A stretch of 64,000 nt of DNA. It comes from a virus. The position numbers and the translations under genes were made by a program. The notes below the pieces were generated by a model. It saw nothing but the letters and a program-made list of their open reading frames with translations. It was not told the DNA's origin and searched no databases. Position 1 is the first letter of the stretch. Every line of letters begins with the position of its first letter. This document shows positions 44,198 to 53,038 of this stretch, piece by piece. The stretch covers positions 1-64,000 of the IMG/VR virus record IMGVR_UViG_3300022752_005671; one strand, written 5' to 3'.

Positions 44198-45016
44198 TTA
44201 AGTGCAATGCTCACTATTTTTAAATTCACAATAAGTGCAAGAATCTCTATTTTTCAATGAAATTCCTCTTTTAACTGACGTCAACATATTACTCACTACT
44301 TTGAGAGATCTTTTAATTGGTACTTCTCCTAAAGAAACAGAAAATAATTCACAATGTTCGCCAGGTTTTGCAGACTTTTTCAAAAGAACAAATCCACAAC
44401 GGACATCTTTCATTGGAACTTGCGGATTTTTTTGGCACCAATAATTCTTATAAAGAGCTAATTGAGCTTTGACCATGTCATCAGAACGTTTTTCTCTGAA
44501 CCACCCTCTAGCTGTAGTTTTCCAATCTAAAATCCAATAAATAGTTTCTCCACGTTTTCCCCTTGCTTTAATGACTCCATCGATGAAACCCTTGAAAGCT
44601 TGCGAATGATTTTCTACTGCTTCGTAGAGCTGATGTTCTGCATCAACGACTTCCCATTCAGGAAATGTTTCATCAAGAAACTTTGGTACTTCTTTTAAAA
44701 TCAGCTCTGCTTCTGTTTTGGCTTTTTCAAGCGATTGAGATGTAAAATCTGGATTACCTTCGTGAGAAGCCCACGCTTTTTCCATGTGGTTATAGGCAAC
44801 TTCTAAATCCATCTCACGGGTCAAAAGATATTTTTCGCAAGAAGCATGAACCGCTGTGCCAAAATCTAATACTGGCGATGGTTTAGAAAGATCAATTTTT
44901 TTTACATGAATCAAATTGTGGCGGTACGAACATTCTTTCCAGAGTTTCACTTCTGAAAAAGAAATGTGCGGCTTTCCTGTAGGTAAAATTTCAAAAGTGG
45001 ATGTTACTTCTTGCAT
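44198..45016 (-). CDS. PD-(D/E)XK nuclease, Cas4/RecB-like with Fe-S cysteines
   Basis: 272 residues. HISFSEVKLWKECSYRHNLI (about 17-36), FGTAVHASCEKYL (about 52-64, conserved His57), FKGFIDGVI (141-149, Asp146) and ILDWKTTARGW (162-172; Asp164, Lys166) are the PD-(D/E)XK active-site motifs, with QLALYKNYW as the 'Q.a.Y' helix. Cys29 plus Cys260, Cys263 and Cys271 fit the 4Fe-4S cluster of Cas4/AddB-type nucleases. Cuts or resects DNA ends; in phages such proteins serve recombination or replication. Its place inside the glycan cluster is odd. The start codon lies in the loop of a 13-bp hairpin. Confidence 0.85.
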   Translation of the reverse strand: MQEVTSTFEILPTGKPHISFSEVKLWKECSYRHNLIHVKKIDLSKPSPVLDFGTAVHASCEKYLLTREMDLEVAYNHMEKAWASHEGNPDFTSQSLEKAKTEAELILKEVPKFLDETFPEWEVVDAEHQLYEAVENHSQAFKGFIDGVIKARGKRGETIYWILDWKTTARGWFREKRSDDMVKAQLALYKNYWCQKNPQVPMKDVRCGFVLLKKSAKPGEHCELFSVSLGEVPIKRSLKVVSNMLTSVKRGISLKNRDSCTYCEFKNSEHCT

Positions 45017-45038
45017 TTATTGATGGTAACATCCACTT
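44995..45038 (-). promoter_or_regulatory. 13-bp hairpin presenting the nuclease start codon
   Basis: 44995-45007 and 45026-45038 are perfectly complementary over 13 bp (AAGTGGATGTTAC / GTAACATCCACTT) with an 18-base loop that contains the ATG (45016-45014). No Shine-Dalgarno sequence is visible in the loop. The 3' arm is the coding sequence for residues 4-7. Such a structure could control translation or be a protein-binding operator. Confidence 0.6.
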
Positions 45039-45048
45039 CTTATTTAGT

Positions 45049-46011
45049 TCAACCATTTGATTTCTTAGAAATTGCTCGACCGACAAGCTTCTCCCAATCT
45101 CTTTGTGGCCTGACTTCCATGTTCTTGTGCCATGCACCGTTCATAACTTTTGGATCAATACCCAAAGTTTTTGCAATTGAAATAAGTGCATTAATGTCCT
45201 TAACAAAACAACTCCCGCCGAACCCAAATGCAGGTTCTCCAGTGTCGTCTGCAGGCATTGGACCAGGAACTTTCCAATGAGAATTACCGAGACGTTTATC
45301 AAGCGTCGCATACTCAACGACCTTATCATAATCAATGTTTGCGCCTGTTTTGTCAAGAGCCGTGCATATCTGATAAAACTCGTTTGCTAGCGCCACCTTG
45401 ACTGCAAGATGCACGTTAGTGACATATTTCACCATCTCTGCGGTTGTACTAGATGTTTTGATAATTGGCACATTTGGGAATGCGGCTTCAAAGACTTGCT
45501 TCACTTTATTGATCCATGGACGAGGTCCACCGAGGATGATGCGATTTTGATTTCGCATGTCATCCACCGCGTTCGCTTCTGTCAAAAACTCAGGATTAAA
45601 AACAACGCGGAGACCGGTCTCTGAGAACTTCTTGTTCCACATCTCCACAGATCCAGGTGGGACCGTAGATTTAACAACCGCAATTCTTTCTCCAGGAACA
45701 GCAGCCAATTCAGAAAGGGCACTTTCTACGATCGAAAGGTCAGCAGAGCCATCATCATACATGGGTGTAGGAAGGCACACGAAATAAACATTAGAAAACC
45801 CCGGTGTTCCACTTTCCTCATTATCTCCAATTAATTCTGCAATGGACCCAGGATATCCAGCAACGGAATCTCCATGAGATGGCAATGCACCTTTGGCATA
45901 CTTACCCGCCTTATCATATGCATAGACGTTAAACCCTCTTTCAGAGAACACTGTCGTAAGCGAACCGCCTACAAAGCCTTGTCCAATAACTGCAATTGAT
46001 CTATTTTTCAT
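45049..46011 (-). CDS. UDP-glucose/GDP-mannose dehydrogenase-like, lacking C-terminal domain
   Basis: 320 residues. IAVIGQGFVGGSLTTVFSERG is the N-terminal Rossmann site (GxGxxG). VCLPTPMYDDGSADLSIVES, VVKSTVPPGS and NPEFLTEANAVDD are family motifs, and FGFGGSCFVKD (262-272) carries the catalytic Cys268. Full-length enzymes are about 430-450 residues; here the C-terminal NDP-sugar-binding domain is absent after the central helix domain. It oxidises an NDP-sugar to the uronic acid, or a variant of this. Codon use is less AT-rich than in its neighbours. A second short paralogue lies at 60581. Confidence 0.85.
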   Translation of the reverse strand: MKNRSIAVIGQGFVGGSLTTVFSERGFNVYAYDKAGKYAKGALPSHGDSVAGYPGSIAELIGDNEESGTPGFSNVYFVCLPTPMYDDGSADLSIVESALSELAAVPGERIAVVKSTVPPGSVEMWNKKFSETGLRVVFNPEFLTEANAVDDMRNQNRIILGGPRPWINKVKQVFEAAFPNVPIIKTSSTTAEMVKYVTNVHLAVKVALANEFYQICTALDKTGANIDYDKVVEYATLDKRLGNSHWKVPGPMPADDTGEPAFGFGGSCFVKDINALISIAKTLGIDPKVMNGAWHKNMEVRPQRDWEKLVGRAISKKSNG

Positions 46012-46043
46012 AAGTTTTTTATATTAACAATCTAACGAATGTT

Positions 46044-46123
46044 TCATTTTTTAAAAATAGAAAAACAAACAGGAGGCGTAAACGTTTCTGGAAAATATGT
46101 TAATGAATTTTCATTTCCTATTA
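46044..46123 (-). pseudogene. displaced C-terminal end of the methyltransferase
   Basis: On the minus strand the sequence beyond the methyltransferase stop reads IGNENSLTYFPETFTPP then VCFSIFKK to a TGA at 46044-46046, in the frame one base off. It joins naturally at the C5 run (46147-46151). If that run were C6 the product would end here. It explains the only sizeable gap in this part of an otherwise tightly packed operon. Confidence 0.6.
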
Positions 46124-46813
46124 CTATTCTTTCAGGATGAGCTTCCGGGGGTAAATAATAAAACTGTTATGCTTTTTTAAGTTAGAAACTTGACACACCA
46201 TATCTGAAAAATCTTTTGGAGAATAAACTCTTTGACCGTTAAGTTCAATTCTAGAAGTTATCGCTGTCGGAACTCCAGTTATTAAGAAACCATCATCCTT
46301 TAAAACCCTGCAAAATTCTTTAATTCCTTTTTGATCTCCGTAATAATCTAGAGTGTCTCCATATCTTCCTAATCCAAAATGTTCAATCGCATGTAATGAA
46401 GTTATAACATCAAAAGTTTCTTTTTCAAATGGAAGATTTTGAGCTTCTCCTGAAAATCCTTTCAAGTTACAAATGTTTTGTACATTTAAATTTAATCCTT
46501 CAAATCTTGGCTCTAGGTACGTTACTTCAAAGAAAGAAGCAGCAAACGAAATAAAAGAAAATTGACTTCCAACGTCTAACAGCTTATTAAGATTACTATT
46601 AGAAACTCTAATTTCTAATAAAACCTTTTGAGCAACTAAGTGCATCATTGCATAAGTCCAATCAATAGAGATTGAACTTGTAGAAAAAGAAACTTTCTTT
46701 TTTTCTATGTTTTCTTGAAATATATCATTGAATTTTTCATGATTTTTTTTAGTTTCAAGAAACTTTTCAAGATAATCATAATATTCGTCCTCGTTAAACA
46801 TGGATGATATCAT
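46124..46813 (-). CDS. SAM-dependent methyltransferase, C-terminus frameshifted
   Basis: 229 residues as read. LLDVGSQFSFISFAASFFEV (about 77-96) replaces the usual 'LDvGcG.G' SAM loop (SQFSF in place of the Gly-rich turn). TYLEPRFEGLN follows, EAQNLPFEKETFDVITSLHAIEHFG (about 122-146) is motif II, and FCRVLKDDGFLITGVP is the post-motif strand. The family methylates sugars, lipids or small molecules. After IIYP the frame changes to KLILKE and stops. In the -1 frame it continues YPPEAHPERIVIGN for 30 more residues, so a base is probably missing from a C-run at 46147-46151. Confidence 0.75.
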   Translation of the reverse strand: MISSMFNEDEYYDYLEKFLETKKNHEKFNDIFQENIEKKKVSFSTSSISIDWTYAMMHLVAQKVLLEIRVSNSNLNKLLDVGSQFSFISFAASFFEVTYLEPRFEGLNLNVQNICNLKGFSGEAQNLPFEKETFDVITSLHAIEHFGLGRYGDTLDYYGDQKGIKEFCRVLKDDGFLITGVPTAITSRIELNGQRVYSPKDFSDMVCQVSNLKKHNSFIIYPRKLILKE

Positions 46814-47748
46814 AGTTCAGTCCAATCTTCAGGTTTAGCGCTTTCTGGTCTAATCGGGTTCTTTAACCAATTTCCATTTGCATCAACTGGCTTTTTAAAT
46901 CCTATCGGAGACGCAACTTCTTCGATCGGGTTTGGTTTGGTCGTGTCAAATTTATTTTGATTGATGTATTCATAATATTTCCACTTTGTTTCATCTTTAG
47001 CTTCCCAATATGACCCATATCTTCTGTTTCCTCTAACACGACCTTGCGTTCCTCTAGCGTCCGTATAAATTGCTATTGCTTGAGGAACTGCAGGTATTGC
47101 AGTTACATATCTTGGAAGCTTTCCTTGCGATATTAGCCCATTTATTCTGTGTCTCATTTCATTTTCTGAGTCCATTCCTCCTTCATGATTTAAGTTTCTT
47201 TCGTGCCAAGGAGAAACTTGTTCAATGACTTTTCTACTAAAAAAAGCGTCGCCCGCAAAACTGACTGGGTCTCTTGAAAGATCTGCAAAAAATTTATTTT
47301 GGCAGAACAAAGGAATTCTATCTTCAGGAAAAGGTTTGATTACATTTGCTTTATGAGTAATTTTTCTTTGTGCGTCCAAAGTAATACTACCGACGACGTC
47401 TAAATTTTTTTCATAAAAACTTATGACGTCGTCCACCCACCCATCTAAAACAAACTGCATGTCACCTTGCAACATGCATAGATAATCTCCAGTTGACTCA
47501 GAAACAATTGTGTTTAATCCTATTGCAAACTCATTAGCAAAATTTCTTTCTAATTTTCTAATGACTTTGATTCCTCTATTTTGTATTTCTTCAAGATATT
47601 CTTTTGTTCCAGGTTCAACAGAAGCATTATCAACAACAATTACTTCTTTATTGTCGTAGAGTTTTGTAGTGTCCAATAAAGATTCTAAACAACTTTTTAA
47701 ATAGAAAAGACGATTACAATTGATTATTCCAAAAGTTACTTTCTTCAT
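46810..47748 (-). CDS. glycosyltransferase family 2 (GT-A fold)
   Basis: 312 residues. KVTFGIINCNRLFYLKSCLESLL (1-25) and KEVIVVDNASVEPGTKEYLEE (about 33-54) are the GT2 nucleotide-binding start. YLCMLQGDMQFV (about 90-101) contains the DxD-type region (GDM). Uses an NDP-sugar to extend a glycan. Overlaps the methyltransferase start and the upstream epimerase stop by 4 bases each. Confidence 0.85.
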   Translation of the reverse strand: MKKVTFGIINCNRLFYLKSCLESLLDTTKLYDNKEVIVVDNASVEPGTKEYLEEIQNRGIKVIRKLERNFANEFAIGLNTIVSESTGDYLCMLQGDMQFVLDGWVDDVISFYEKNLDVVGSITLDAQRKITHKANVIKPFPEDRIPLFCQNKFFADLSRDPVSFAGDAFFSRKVIEQVSPWHERNLNHEGGMDSENEMRHRINGLISQGKLPRYVTAIPAVPQAIAIYTDARGTQGRVRGNRRYGSYWEAKDETKWKYYEYINQNKFDTTKPNPIEEVASPIGFKKPVDANGNWLKNPIRPESAKPEDWTEL

Positions 47749-48779
47749 TTTGAAGATTCTATAATTTCATTTAAAATTGTTTTTAAATTTTTTGTTATTT
47801 TCCAGCTTGGATAATCAGATTTGAATTTACTCATATTTGAAATATAACAAATATGATCTCCTATTCTTGGTGAATCTGATAGCGTATAATTTAGAGTATG
47901 TCCCATGTCGTCTAGTTCTTTTATTATTTCTAGAATTGATGCGCTGTTTTGTCGACATCCTCCAATGTTGTAAACTTCTCCTGGTTTTGGAGATTTTAAG
48001 AATTCATGAAATGCAGTGCAAACGTCGTATGAATGAATCTGATCCCTAACTTGTTTTCCTTTATAGCCATAAATCGTATAATGCTTTTTTTGAACAGCAC
48101 ATTTTACAATATAAGATAAGAACCCATGCAATTCAACGCCTGCATGTTGAGGACCTGTCAGACATCCTCCGCGAAATATTCCAATTGGCATATTAAAATA
48201 CCTAGCATATTCTTGTGCTAAAAGATCGCCTGCGGTTTTTGAAACTCCAAATAAAGAATGAGTCGTTTGATCGATCGACATTTTTTCATCAATTCCGTTT
48301 TCAAACGCTGAATCAGCATAGTCATATCTAAATTCTTTTTCTACAAGATTTAGCTTGTTGGGGGTATCCCCATAAACTTTGTTAGTGCTGACGTGAATGA
48401 ACGGAGATTCTGGACATAATAATCTAGCAGCTTCTAATATGTTTAAAGTTCCTGTTGCATTAGTATGAAAATCATCATGAGGAATTCTTGCAGCTAGATC
48501 ATGCGAAGGTTGTGCAGCAGTATGAACGATGAAAGATGGTTTATATTTTGAAAATATTTCTTTTATTTTTTCTAAATCTCTAATGTCACAAAATTCATGA
48601 ACGTAGTTTTTATTTTCGCATAATTCTTTTGTAACATGAGAAGTATCTCCAGAAATTCCGAAGAATTGCTTTCTCATATTATTGTCTATTCCTATAACTT
48701 GATAATTTAATTTAAGAAAATGTTTTGAAACTTCAGAACCTATTAATCCAGATGAACCAGTAATTAAAACTTTTTTCAT
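47745..48779 (-). CDS. NAD-dependent epimerase, CDP-paratose 2-epimerase-like
   Basis: 344 residues. VLITGSSGLIGSEV is the Rossmann GxxGxxG. The segment GIDNNMRKQFFGISGDTS (about 34-51) is characteristic of CDP-paratose 2-epimerases (RfbE-type). HTAAQPSHD (about 86-94) and the TNKVYGD strand follow. The classical YxxxK position is in FGVSKTAGDLL, with Tyr replaced by Phe/Gly context, so catalysis may differ. VRDQIHSYDVCTAFHEF and VYNIGG complete the family pattern. Supplies a dideoxy-sugar or related nucleotide sugar. Confidence 0.8.
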   Translation of the reverse strand: MKKVLITGSSGLIGSEVSKHFLKLNYQVIGIDNNMRKQFFGISGDTSHVTKELCENKNYVHEFCDIRDLEKIKEIFSKYKPSFIVHTAAQPSHDLAARIPHDDFHTNATGTLNILEAARLLCPESPFIHVSTNKVYGDTPNKLNLVEKEFRYDYADSAFENGIDEKMSIDQTTHSLFGVSKTAGDLLAQEYARYFNMPIGIFRGGCLTGPQHAGVELHGFLSYIVKCAVQKKHYTIYGYKGKQVRDQIHSYDVCTAFHEFLKSPKPGEVYNIGGCRQNSASILEIIKELDDMGHTLNYTLSDSPRIGDHICYISNMSKFKSDYPSWKITKNLKTILNEIIESSK

Positions 48780-49243
48780 TTTTTTAAAACTTTTTTCATA
48801 TCAATGTTTATTGTATTTTTGTTACTTCCCAATTGAGTATAAGAATTTTTAGACAATTCTTCAAATCCAAGTTTTTTGTATAGAGATATAGCTCTAACAT
48901 TAAATTCTAAAACGCTTAAAAAAACAGTTTTTATATTTAATGTTAATAATTTTTCAAATAAAAGAGGATAAGCTATTTTCATATAGCCTTTTCCTCTATA
49001 GTCTTTGTGTAAATCTCCACCAACAAAACAGGAATTGTCAGTCCATTCTGAAGTTCTAAAATATCCAATTGGAGCGTTTTCTTTTTCTATTAAAAAAAAC
49101 TTTGGCTTTGTGTCATTAAACCATTTTTTACAGCTGTCAATAGAAAATTCAGATGCATTATGTAAAAAATCTTTGCATTCGTTTCTTACTTCTACTAAAA
49201 AATTTAAATCTTTTTCTTGTAAATCTCGTAGAGTAATTGTCAT
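48776..49243 (-). CDS. GNAT-family N-acetyltransferase
   Basis: 155 residues from ATG 49243 (AAGGGG upstream; ATG overlaps the previous TAA as TAATG). ITLRDLQEKDLNFLVEVRNE is the GNAT beta1-alpha1, GDLHKDYRGKGYMKIAYPLLFE (about 73-94) is the acetyl-CoA loop (RGKGY), and VLEFNVRAISLYKKLGFEEL (about 111-130) is the closing motif. Likely acetylates an amino sugar made by the adjacent aminotransferase, as in O-antigen clusters (inference). Confidence 0.85.
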   Translation of the reverse strand: MTITLRDLQEKDLNFLVEVRNECKDFLHNASEFSIDSCKKWFNDTKPKFFLIEKENAPIGYFRTSEWTDNSCFVGGDLHKDYRGKGYMKIAYPLLFEKLLTLNIKTVFLSVLEFNVRAISLYKKLGFEELSKNSYTQLGSNKNTINIDMKKVLKK

Positions 49244-50385
49244 TACCAACCCCTTTTAATACAATCAGCTATGTATTCTCTTTGTTCTTCAGAGATCCAC
49301 CAACCTACAGGGATTGAGATTAAGCGTTGTTCAACATTATCTAACGTTGGTAAAAACTTTTTATATTCAGCAACGCAAGTATGCGTATCATTTCTAGCAT
49401 GAACTTGAGACACTGTTATTCCTTTGTCTGACATGTATCTCATAAAATCAGATTTCTTTTCAACCAGCATGCTATAAATCCAGAAAGATGATTCAAATCC
49501 TTCTTGCCTTTTTAATAACTTTACGCCATTAACATTGGATAATTCATGATCATAAAATGATGCATTGTTTTGATGAGTTTTTATTATACCATCAACTTGT
49601 TTTAAGTTTTCAATTCCAATAGTAGCGCATACATCATTCATGTGAAATTTAAATCCCCATTCCTTGATGTCAGCTTCGCATCTAAAGTCTTTTCTATTTG
49701 AAGTCCTATCAATTCCGTACCATCTTATTAGTTTCCCCCTGTCATAAAAATCTTGATTAGGACAAACTAAAAGTCCACCATCAACTGTAGTTAAGTGTTT
49801 AATTGCTTGAAAACTAAATGTGCAAAAATTTCCATGAGATCCGATAGGAGTTTTTTTGTACTTTGACCCAAAAGCATGTGCACAGTCTTCAATGATTGCC
49901 GGTTCAAATCCGTATAAAACTTTTGTCTCTTTTTGTATTTTTTTTAATTCATCCAAATCAACAGGATAACCGCCCCAATGAACGACCATTATGACTTTCG
50001 TTTTTGATGTTATTTTTCTTCTTAAATCAGTTAAGTCTAGATTTAAGGTTTCTGGATCTACGTCCACCCATTTAATTGCTAAATTATTAGCCAATATTGG
50101 CCAATTTGTTGCAGTACATGTTAAAGCAGTCGTTAAAACTTCATCTCCATCTTCTAGCCCGGGCCATCCTAGGGTAGGATTTGGTTTTTTTAAAAGATGA
50201 AATGCTAAATGTTCTGCTGACGTGGCTGAATTAACCGTTAAAACATGATCTTTTTGCAATCTTTTTGATAGTAAAAGTTCAAACTCATCTACTTTTGGTC
50301 CTTGTCCGATAAATCCAGAGTTTAGCGTTTCAGCTACTTTTCCTGAAGCGGTTTCTGACATGAAGACTTTAAAAAGTGGTATCAT
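49243..50385 (-). CDS. DegT/DnrJ/EryC1/StrS-type sugar aminotransferase
   Basis: 380 residues, full length. LTVNSATSAEHLAFHLL is the PLP phosphate-binding region ('tnSaT.Al..al'), and DEVLTTALTCTATNWPIL follows as 'vi.p..Tf.At'. IIEDCAHAFGS (164-174) holds the Asp contacting PLP, and FCTFSFQAIKHLTTVDGG (187-204) holds the Schiff-base Lys196. Transfers an amino group to a keto-sugar nucleotide, giving the likely substrate of the next-door acetyltransferase. Confidence 0.9.
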   Translation of the reverse strand: MIPLFKVFMSETASGKVAETLNSGFIGQGPKVDEFELLLSKRLQKDHVLTVNSATSAEHLAFHLLKKPNPTLGWPGLEDGDEVLTTALTCTATNWPILANNLAIKWVDVDPETLNLDLTDLRRKITSKTKVIMVVHWGGYPVDLDELKKIQKETKVLYGFEPAIIEDCAHAFGSKYKKTPIGSHGNFCTFSFQAIKHLTTVDGGLLVCPNQDFYDRGKLIRWYGIDRTSNRKDFRCEADIKEWGFKFHMNDVCATIGIENLKQVDGIIKTHQNNASFYDHELSNVNGVKLLKRQEGFESSFWIYSMLVEKKSDFMRYMSDKGITVSQVHARNDTHTCVAEYKKFLPTLDNVEQRLISIPVGWWISEEQREYIADCIKRGW

Positions 50386-50422
50386 AAGTAATGAATTCCT
50401 TTAGCTTTGTTCGCGTTGTATC

Positions 50423-51388
50423 TCAATATTGTATTACACATTTGTCAATATTGTTTATTTTTGTTTCAATTGCGTTTTTTGCTTTTTTTACTAAAGCTTC
50501 TAACGTTAATTCTTCTGTTATCTTTTTAACGTTCATTTCTATTTTTTTATAATTGTCATTTTCTAGTAAATAATCTATTTTTGATTCTAACCTTTCAAAA
50601 TCTAAATCTTCACCTAAAGATGCATAATGTATGTCTTCTTCACAAGGCCAAGAAGTCAACTGTTGTTTGACTGAAACGACACATTTTCCTAAAACTAAAC
50701 ATTCATAAAATTTTCTTGATGACATACTTCCAGGTAAGTCGGGACAAATTTTTGAACGATTTAATAAATCATAAAATTGTTGTGATGATAATACGTCATC
50801 GAATAAAGCAAATTTTATATCCGGTCTTCTGCTTCTTATTTCTAATAATTTTTCATATCCTCTAGTAGCAGCACCGCATTGCCATTTTCTTATATCTCTA
50901 TTTTTTGGCCATGCATAAGGACGTTTGTTAGTATGTTTAAACCCTCCAGCAAAAAAAACATCAATGTCTTTTGGTTTTTCTACCCACTTGTTTTTTACTT
51001 CAAAAATCCTGCGAGGATCATTGCTGAATATTCCAATAGGATAAATGTCTTCTTTAAAAGGATAAAATTGATTATACTCTTGATCTGAGTTTACTTGAGA
51101 TTTTAAAATCATCATGTCATCTGGTCTATATGTTCGTTGAATATCAACCAATGTTGACCAAATGATTTTACAATCAGAAGGCGTTCCTCCGCAACCATCA
51201 TCAGCATCTAAAATAACGAGAAGCTTTTTACCGTTTTTTTCGCAAATGAATGAAGATAGGTTTTTACCCAATCTATGGGTACACATTTTTTCATCAAATG
51301 TAGCATTTTGAGCATTTAAAGATTTTAATAAAAAATCCTGAAATATCAAAATGTGATCTCTGTCATTTTTTCCGAATGATGTAATCAT
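50423..51388 (-). CDS. exostosin/GT-B-like glycosyltransferase
   Basis: 321 residues. The C-terminal half (RPDIKFALFDDVLSSQQFYDLLNRSKICPDLPGSMSSRKFYECLVLGKCVV..) follows the exostosin-like / GT-B pattern, with a small-sugar-binding loop and 'R..E.l..G.vpV'. The N-terminal half is less typical (KLLVILDADDGCGGTPSDCK). It follows the aminotransferase in the operon and overlaps the upstream gene by 4 bases. Family assignment is moderate. Confidence 0.65.
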   Translation of the reverse strand: MITSFGKNDRDHILIFQDFLLKSLNAQNATFDEKMCTHRLGKNLSSFICEKNGKKLLVILDADDGCGGTPSDCKIIWSTLVDIQRTYRPDDMMILKSQVNSDQEYNQFYPFKEDIYPIGIFSNDPRRIFEVKNKWVEKPKDIDVFFAGGFKHTNKRPYAWPKNRDIRKWQCGAATRGYEKLLEIRSRRPDIKFALFDDVLSSQQFYDLLNRSKICPDLPGSMSSRKFYECLVLGKCVVSVKQQLTSWPCEEDIHYASLGEDLDFERLESKIDYLLENDNYKKIEMNVKKITEELTLEALVKKAKNAIETKINNIDKCVIQY

Positions 51389-52059
51389 TTTATTTCCTTC
51401 AACTTATGCCCAGTTTTGCTCATATCTAGCAACCCGATCCAGAATTCAGCAATGTATCTTTCTGGCTTTAAATCCAATCCTGACTTACTTTTCTTTGTTC
51501 GTCTCATTTCAACTAAGAAGTAAAAATCTTTTTTTGCATTATTTGGATGCGGAAGATTTCTAATATGTTTTGAAGTTGACCACCAAAAATTTCCTGAAAA
51601 ATGCCACGGGAATTTTCCTTTTGCTTCATAAGGCATTGACAGCAATGTTCCTGCTGCATGGTATTCATTTAAACAAGATAAACACTCTTCATGTTTATCA
51701 ACTACTACATCCAACATTTTGCTTCTCCACTCATTTCCTCCGCTAGTTAATCCTTTAAGATGAAGATACAAGACTGAAAAATTTTCATTAGTTGAATCAC
51801 AATCTTCTTTCATTCTAGATAAAGTTGGAAATTCATAGTCATCAAATTTTTTATTCGTTTCTATTATTCTACATTTTTCGTATTTTATAACGTCAAATTC
51901 TTTTTTTTCATCAGTTCCACAAAGTACTATTCTAATTTCTTCAAGTTTATTGAACAACTTACTTTTGAAAATTCTATAATAAATCTCTTCAAAAATCTTA
52001 ATAGAATTTTGAGAATTTTTATTATCAATCATGTAATGAATGTAACAATAACTTTTCAT
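51385..52059 (-). CDS. uncharacterised glycan-cluster protein
   Basis: 224 residues. Starts SYCYIHYMIDNKNSQNSIKIFEEI; VLYLHLKGLTSGGNEWRSKML (about 96-116) and WHFSGNFWWSTSKHIRNLP (about 153-171) recur as a pair in environmental phage and bacterial glycan proteins of unknown function (from memory of the pattern). ERYIAEFWIG near the end adds a conserved acidic/aromatic site. Possibly a GT-A-like transferase. Overlaps both neighbours by 4 bases. Confidence 0.55.
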   Translation of the reverse strand: MKSYCYIHYMIDNKNSQNSIKIFEEIYYRIFKSKLFNKLEEIRIVLCGTDEKKEFDVIKYEKCRIIETNKKFDDYEFPTLSRMKEDCDSTNENFSVLYLHLKGLTSGGNEWRSKMLDVVVDKHEECLSCLNEYHAAGTLLSMPYEAKGKFPWHFSGNFWWSTSKHIRNLPHPNNAKKDFYFLVEMRRTKKSKSGLDLKPERYIAEFWIGLLDMSKTGHKLKEIK

Positions 52060-53027
52060 TTAATCTGTTTTTTAATCCAAGAGTATGTTTTTTCTAATCC
52101 GTCTTTTAAGCTTGTTGATGGTTTCCAACCAAGCTTTTCTAAAATTAAATTATTATCAGAATTTCTTCCTCTTACGCCGACAGGACCTTGAATGTTTTTT
52201 ACGTTTATATTTTTGTTTGCAATGTTTGAAATAATTTCGACAAGTTGATTTATTTTTACCATTTCTTCGGACCCAATATTAACTGGTCCTTCAAATTCAG
52301 AATTCATCAAACGTCGAACCGCTTCAATACATTCATCAATGTACAAGAAAGATCTAGTTTGTTGACCATCTCCCCATACTTCGATTGTGCCGCCATTTTC
52401 ACACTCTGCAATTTTTCTGCATAATGCAGCAGGCGCTTTTTCTTTTCCACCTTTCCATGTACCTTCTGGCCCAAAAATGTTGTGAAAGCGTGCTACACGG
52501 ATTGACAACCCATAATTTCTAGCAAAAGAGAAATATAATCTTTCGCTGAATAACTTCTCCCATCCGTACTCACTATCTGGTGCTGCTGGGTAAGCAGAAC
52601 TTTCTGCACACATGGGATTCTCTGGATCTTCTTGGTTGTATGCGGGATAAATGCAAGCTGAAGAAGAATAAAAAATTTTGGGTGGAGTTTTAAATTTTGA
52701 AGCAGTATGAGCAACATTCAGATTTATTGTTGCAGAATTATGCATGACGTCTGCGTCATGCTCTCCAGTAAAAATATATCCTGCACCACCCATATCTGCA
52801 GCAAGCTGATATACTTCATCAAATGTAGTAAAGTCTTTTAATGTAAGACTTTTTTTTACTGTTTCAACATCTCTTAAATCTCCTATTAAAAATTCATCAG
52901 CTTCTGTCTTAGAAAATTCAGGATGTTTTAAGTCAACGGCTCTAACCCAGTAACCTTCTGACTTAAGACGTTTAACTAAATGAGAACCAATAAACCCGCC
53001 TGCTCCACAAACTAATGCTTTTTTCAT
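52056..53027 (-). CDS. GDP-mannose 3,5-epimerase-like / NAD-dependent epimerase
   Basis: 323 residues. ALVCGAGGFIGSHLVKRLKSEG is the Rossmann start. FDEVYQLAADMGGAGYIFTGEHDADVMHNS (about 71-100) is the distinctive GME block. YSSSACIYPAYNQ (about 121-133), YGWEKLFSERL (154-164, YxxxK) and RFHNIFGPEGTWKGGKEKAP are all GDP-mannose 3,5-epimerase hallmarks. Converts GDP-mannose to GDP-L-galactose or GDP-L-gulose. Good TGGAG site before the ATG. Confidence 0.88.
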   Translation of the reverse strand: MKKALVCGAGGFIGSHLVKRLKSEGYWVRAVDLKHPEFSKTEADEFLIGDLRDVETVKKSLTLKDFTTFDEVYQLAADMGGAGYIFTGEHDADVMHNSATINLNVAHTASKFKTPPKIFYSSSACIYPAYNQEDPENPMCAESSAYPAAPDSEYGWEKLFSERLYFSFARNYGLSIRVARFHNIFGPEGTWKGGKEKAPAALCRKIAECENGGTIEVWGDGQQTRSFLYIDECIEAVRRLMNSEFEGPVNIGSEEMVKINQLVEIISNIANKNINVKNIQGPVGVRGRNSDNNLILEKLGWKPSTSLKDGLEKTYSWIKKQIK

Positions 53028-53038
53028 ATTTGCTCCAT

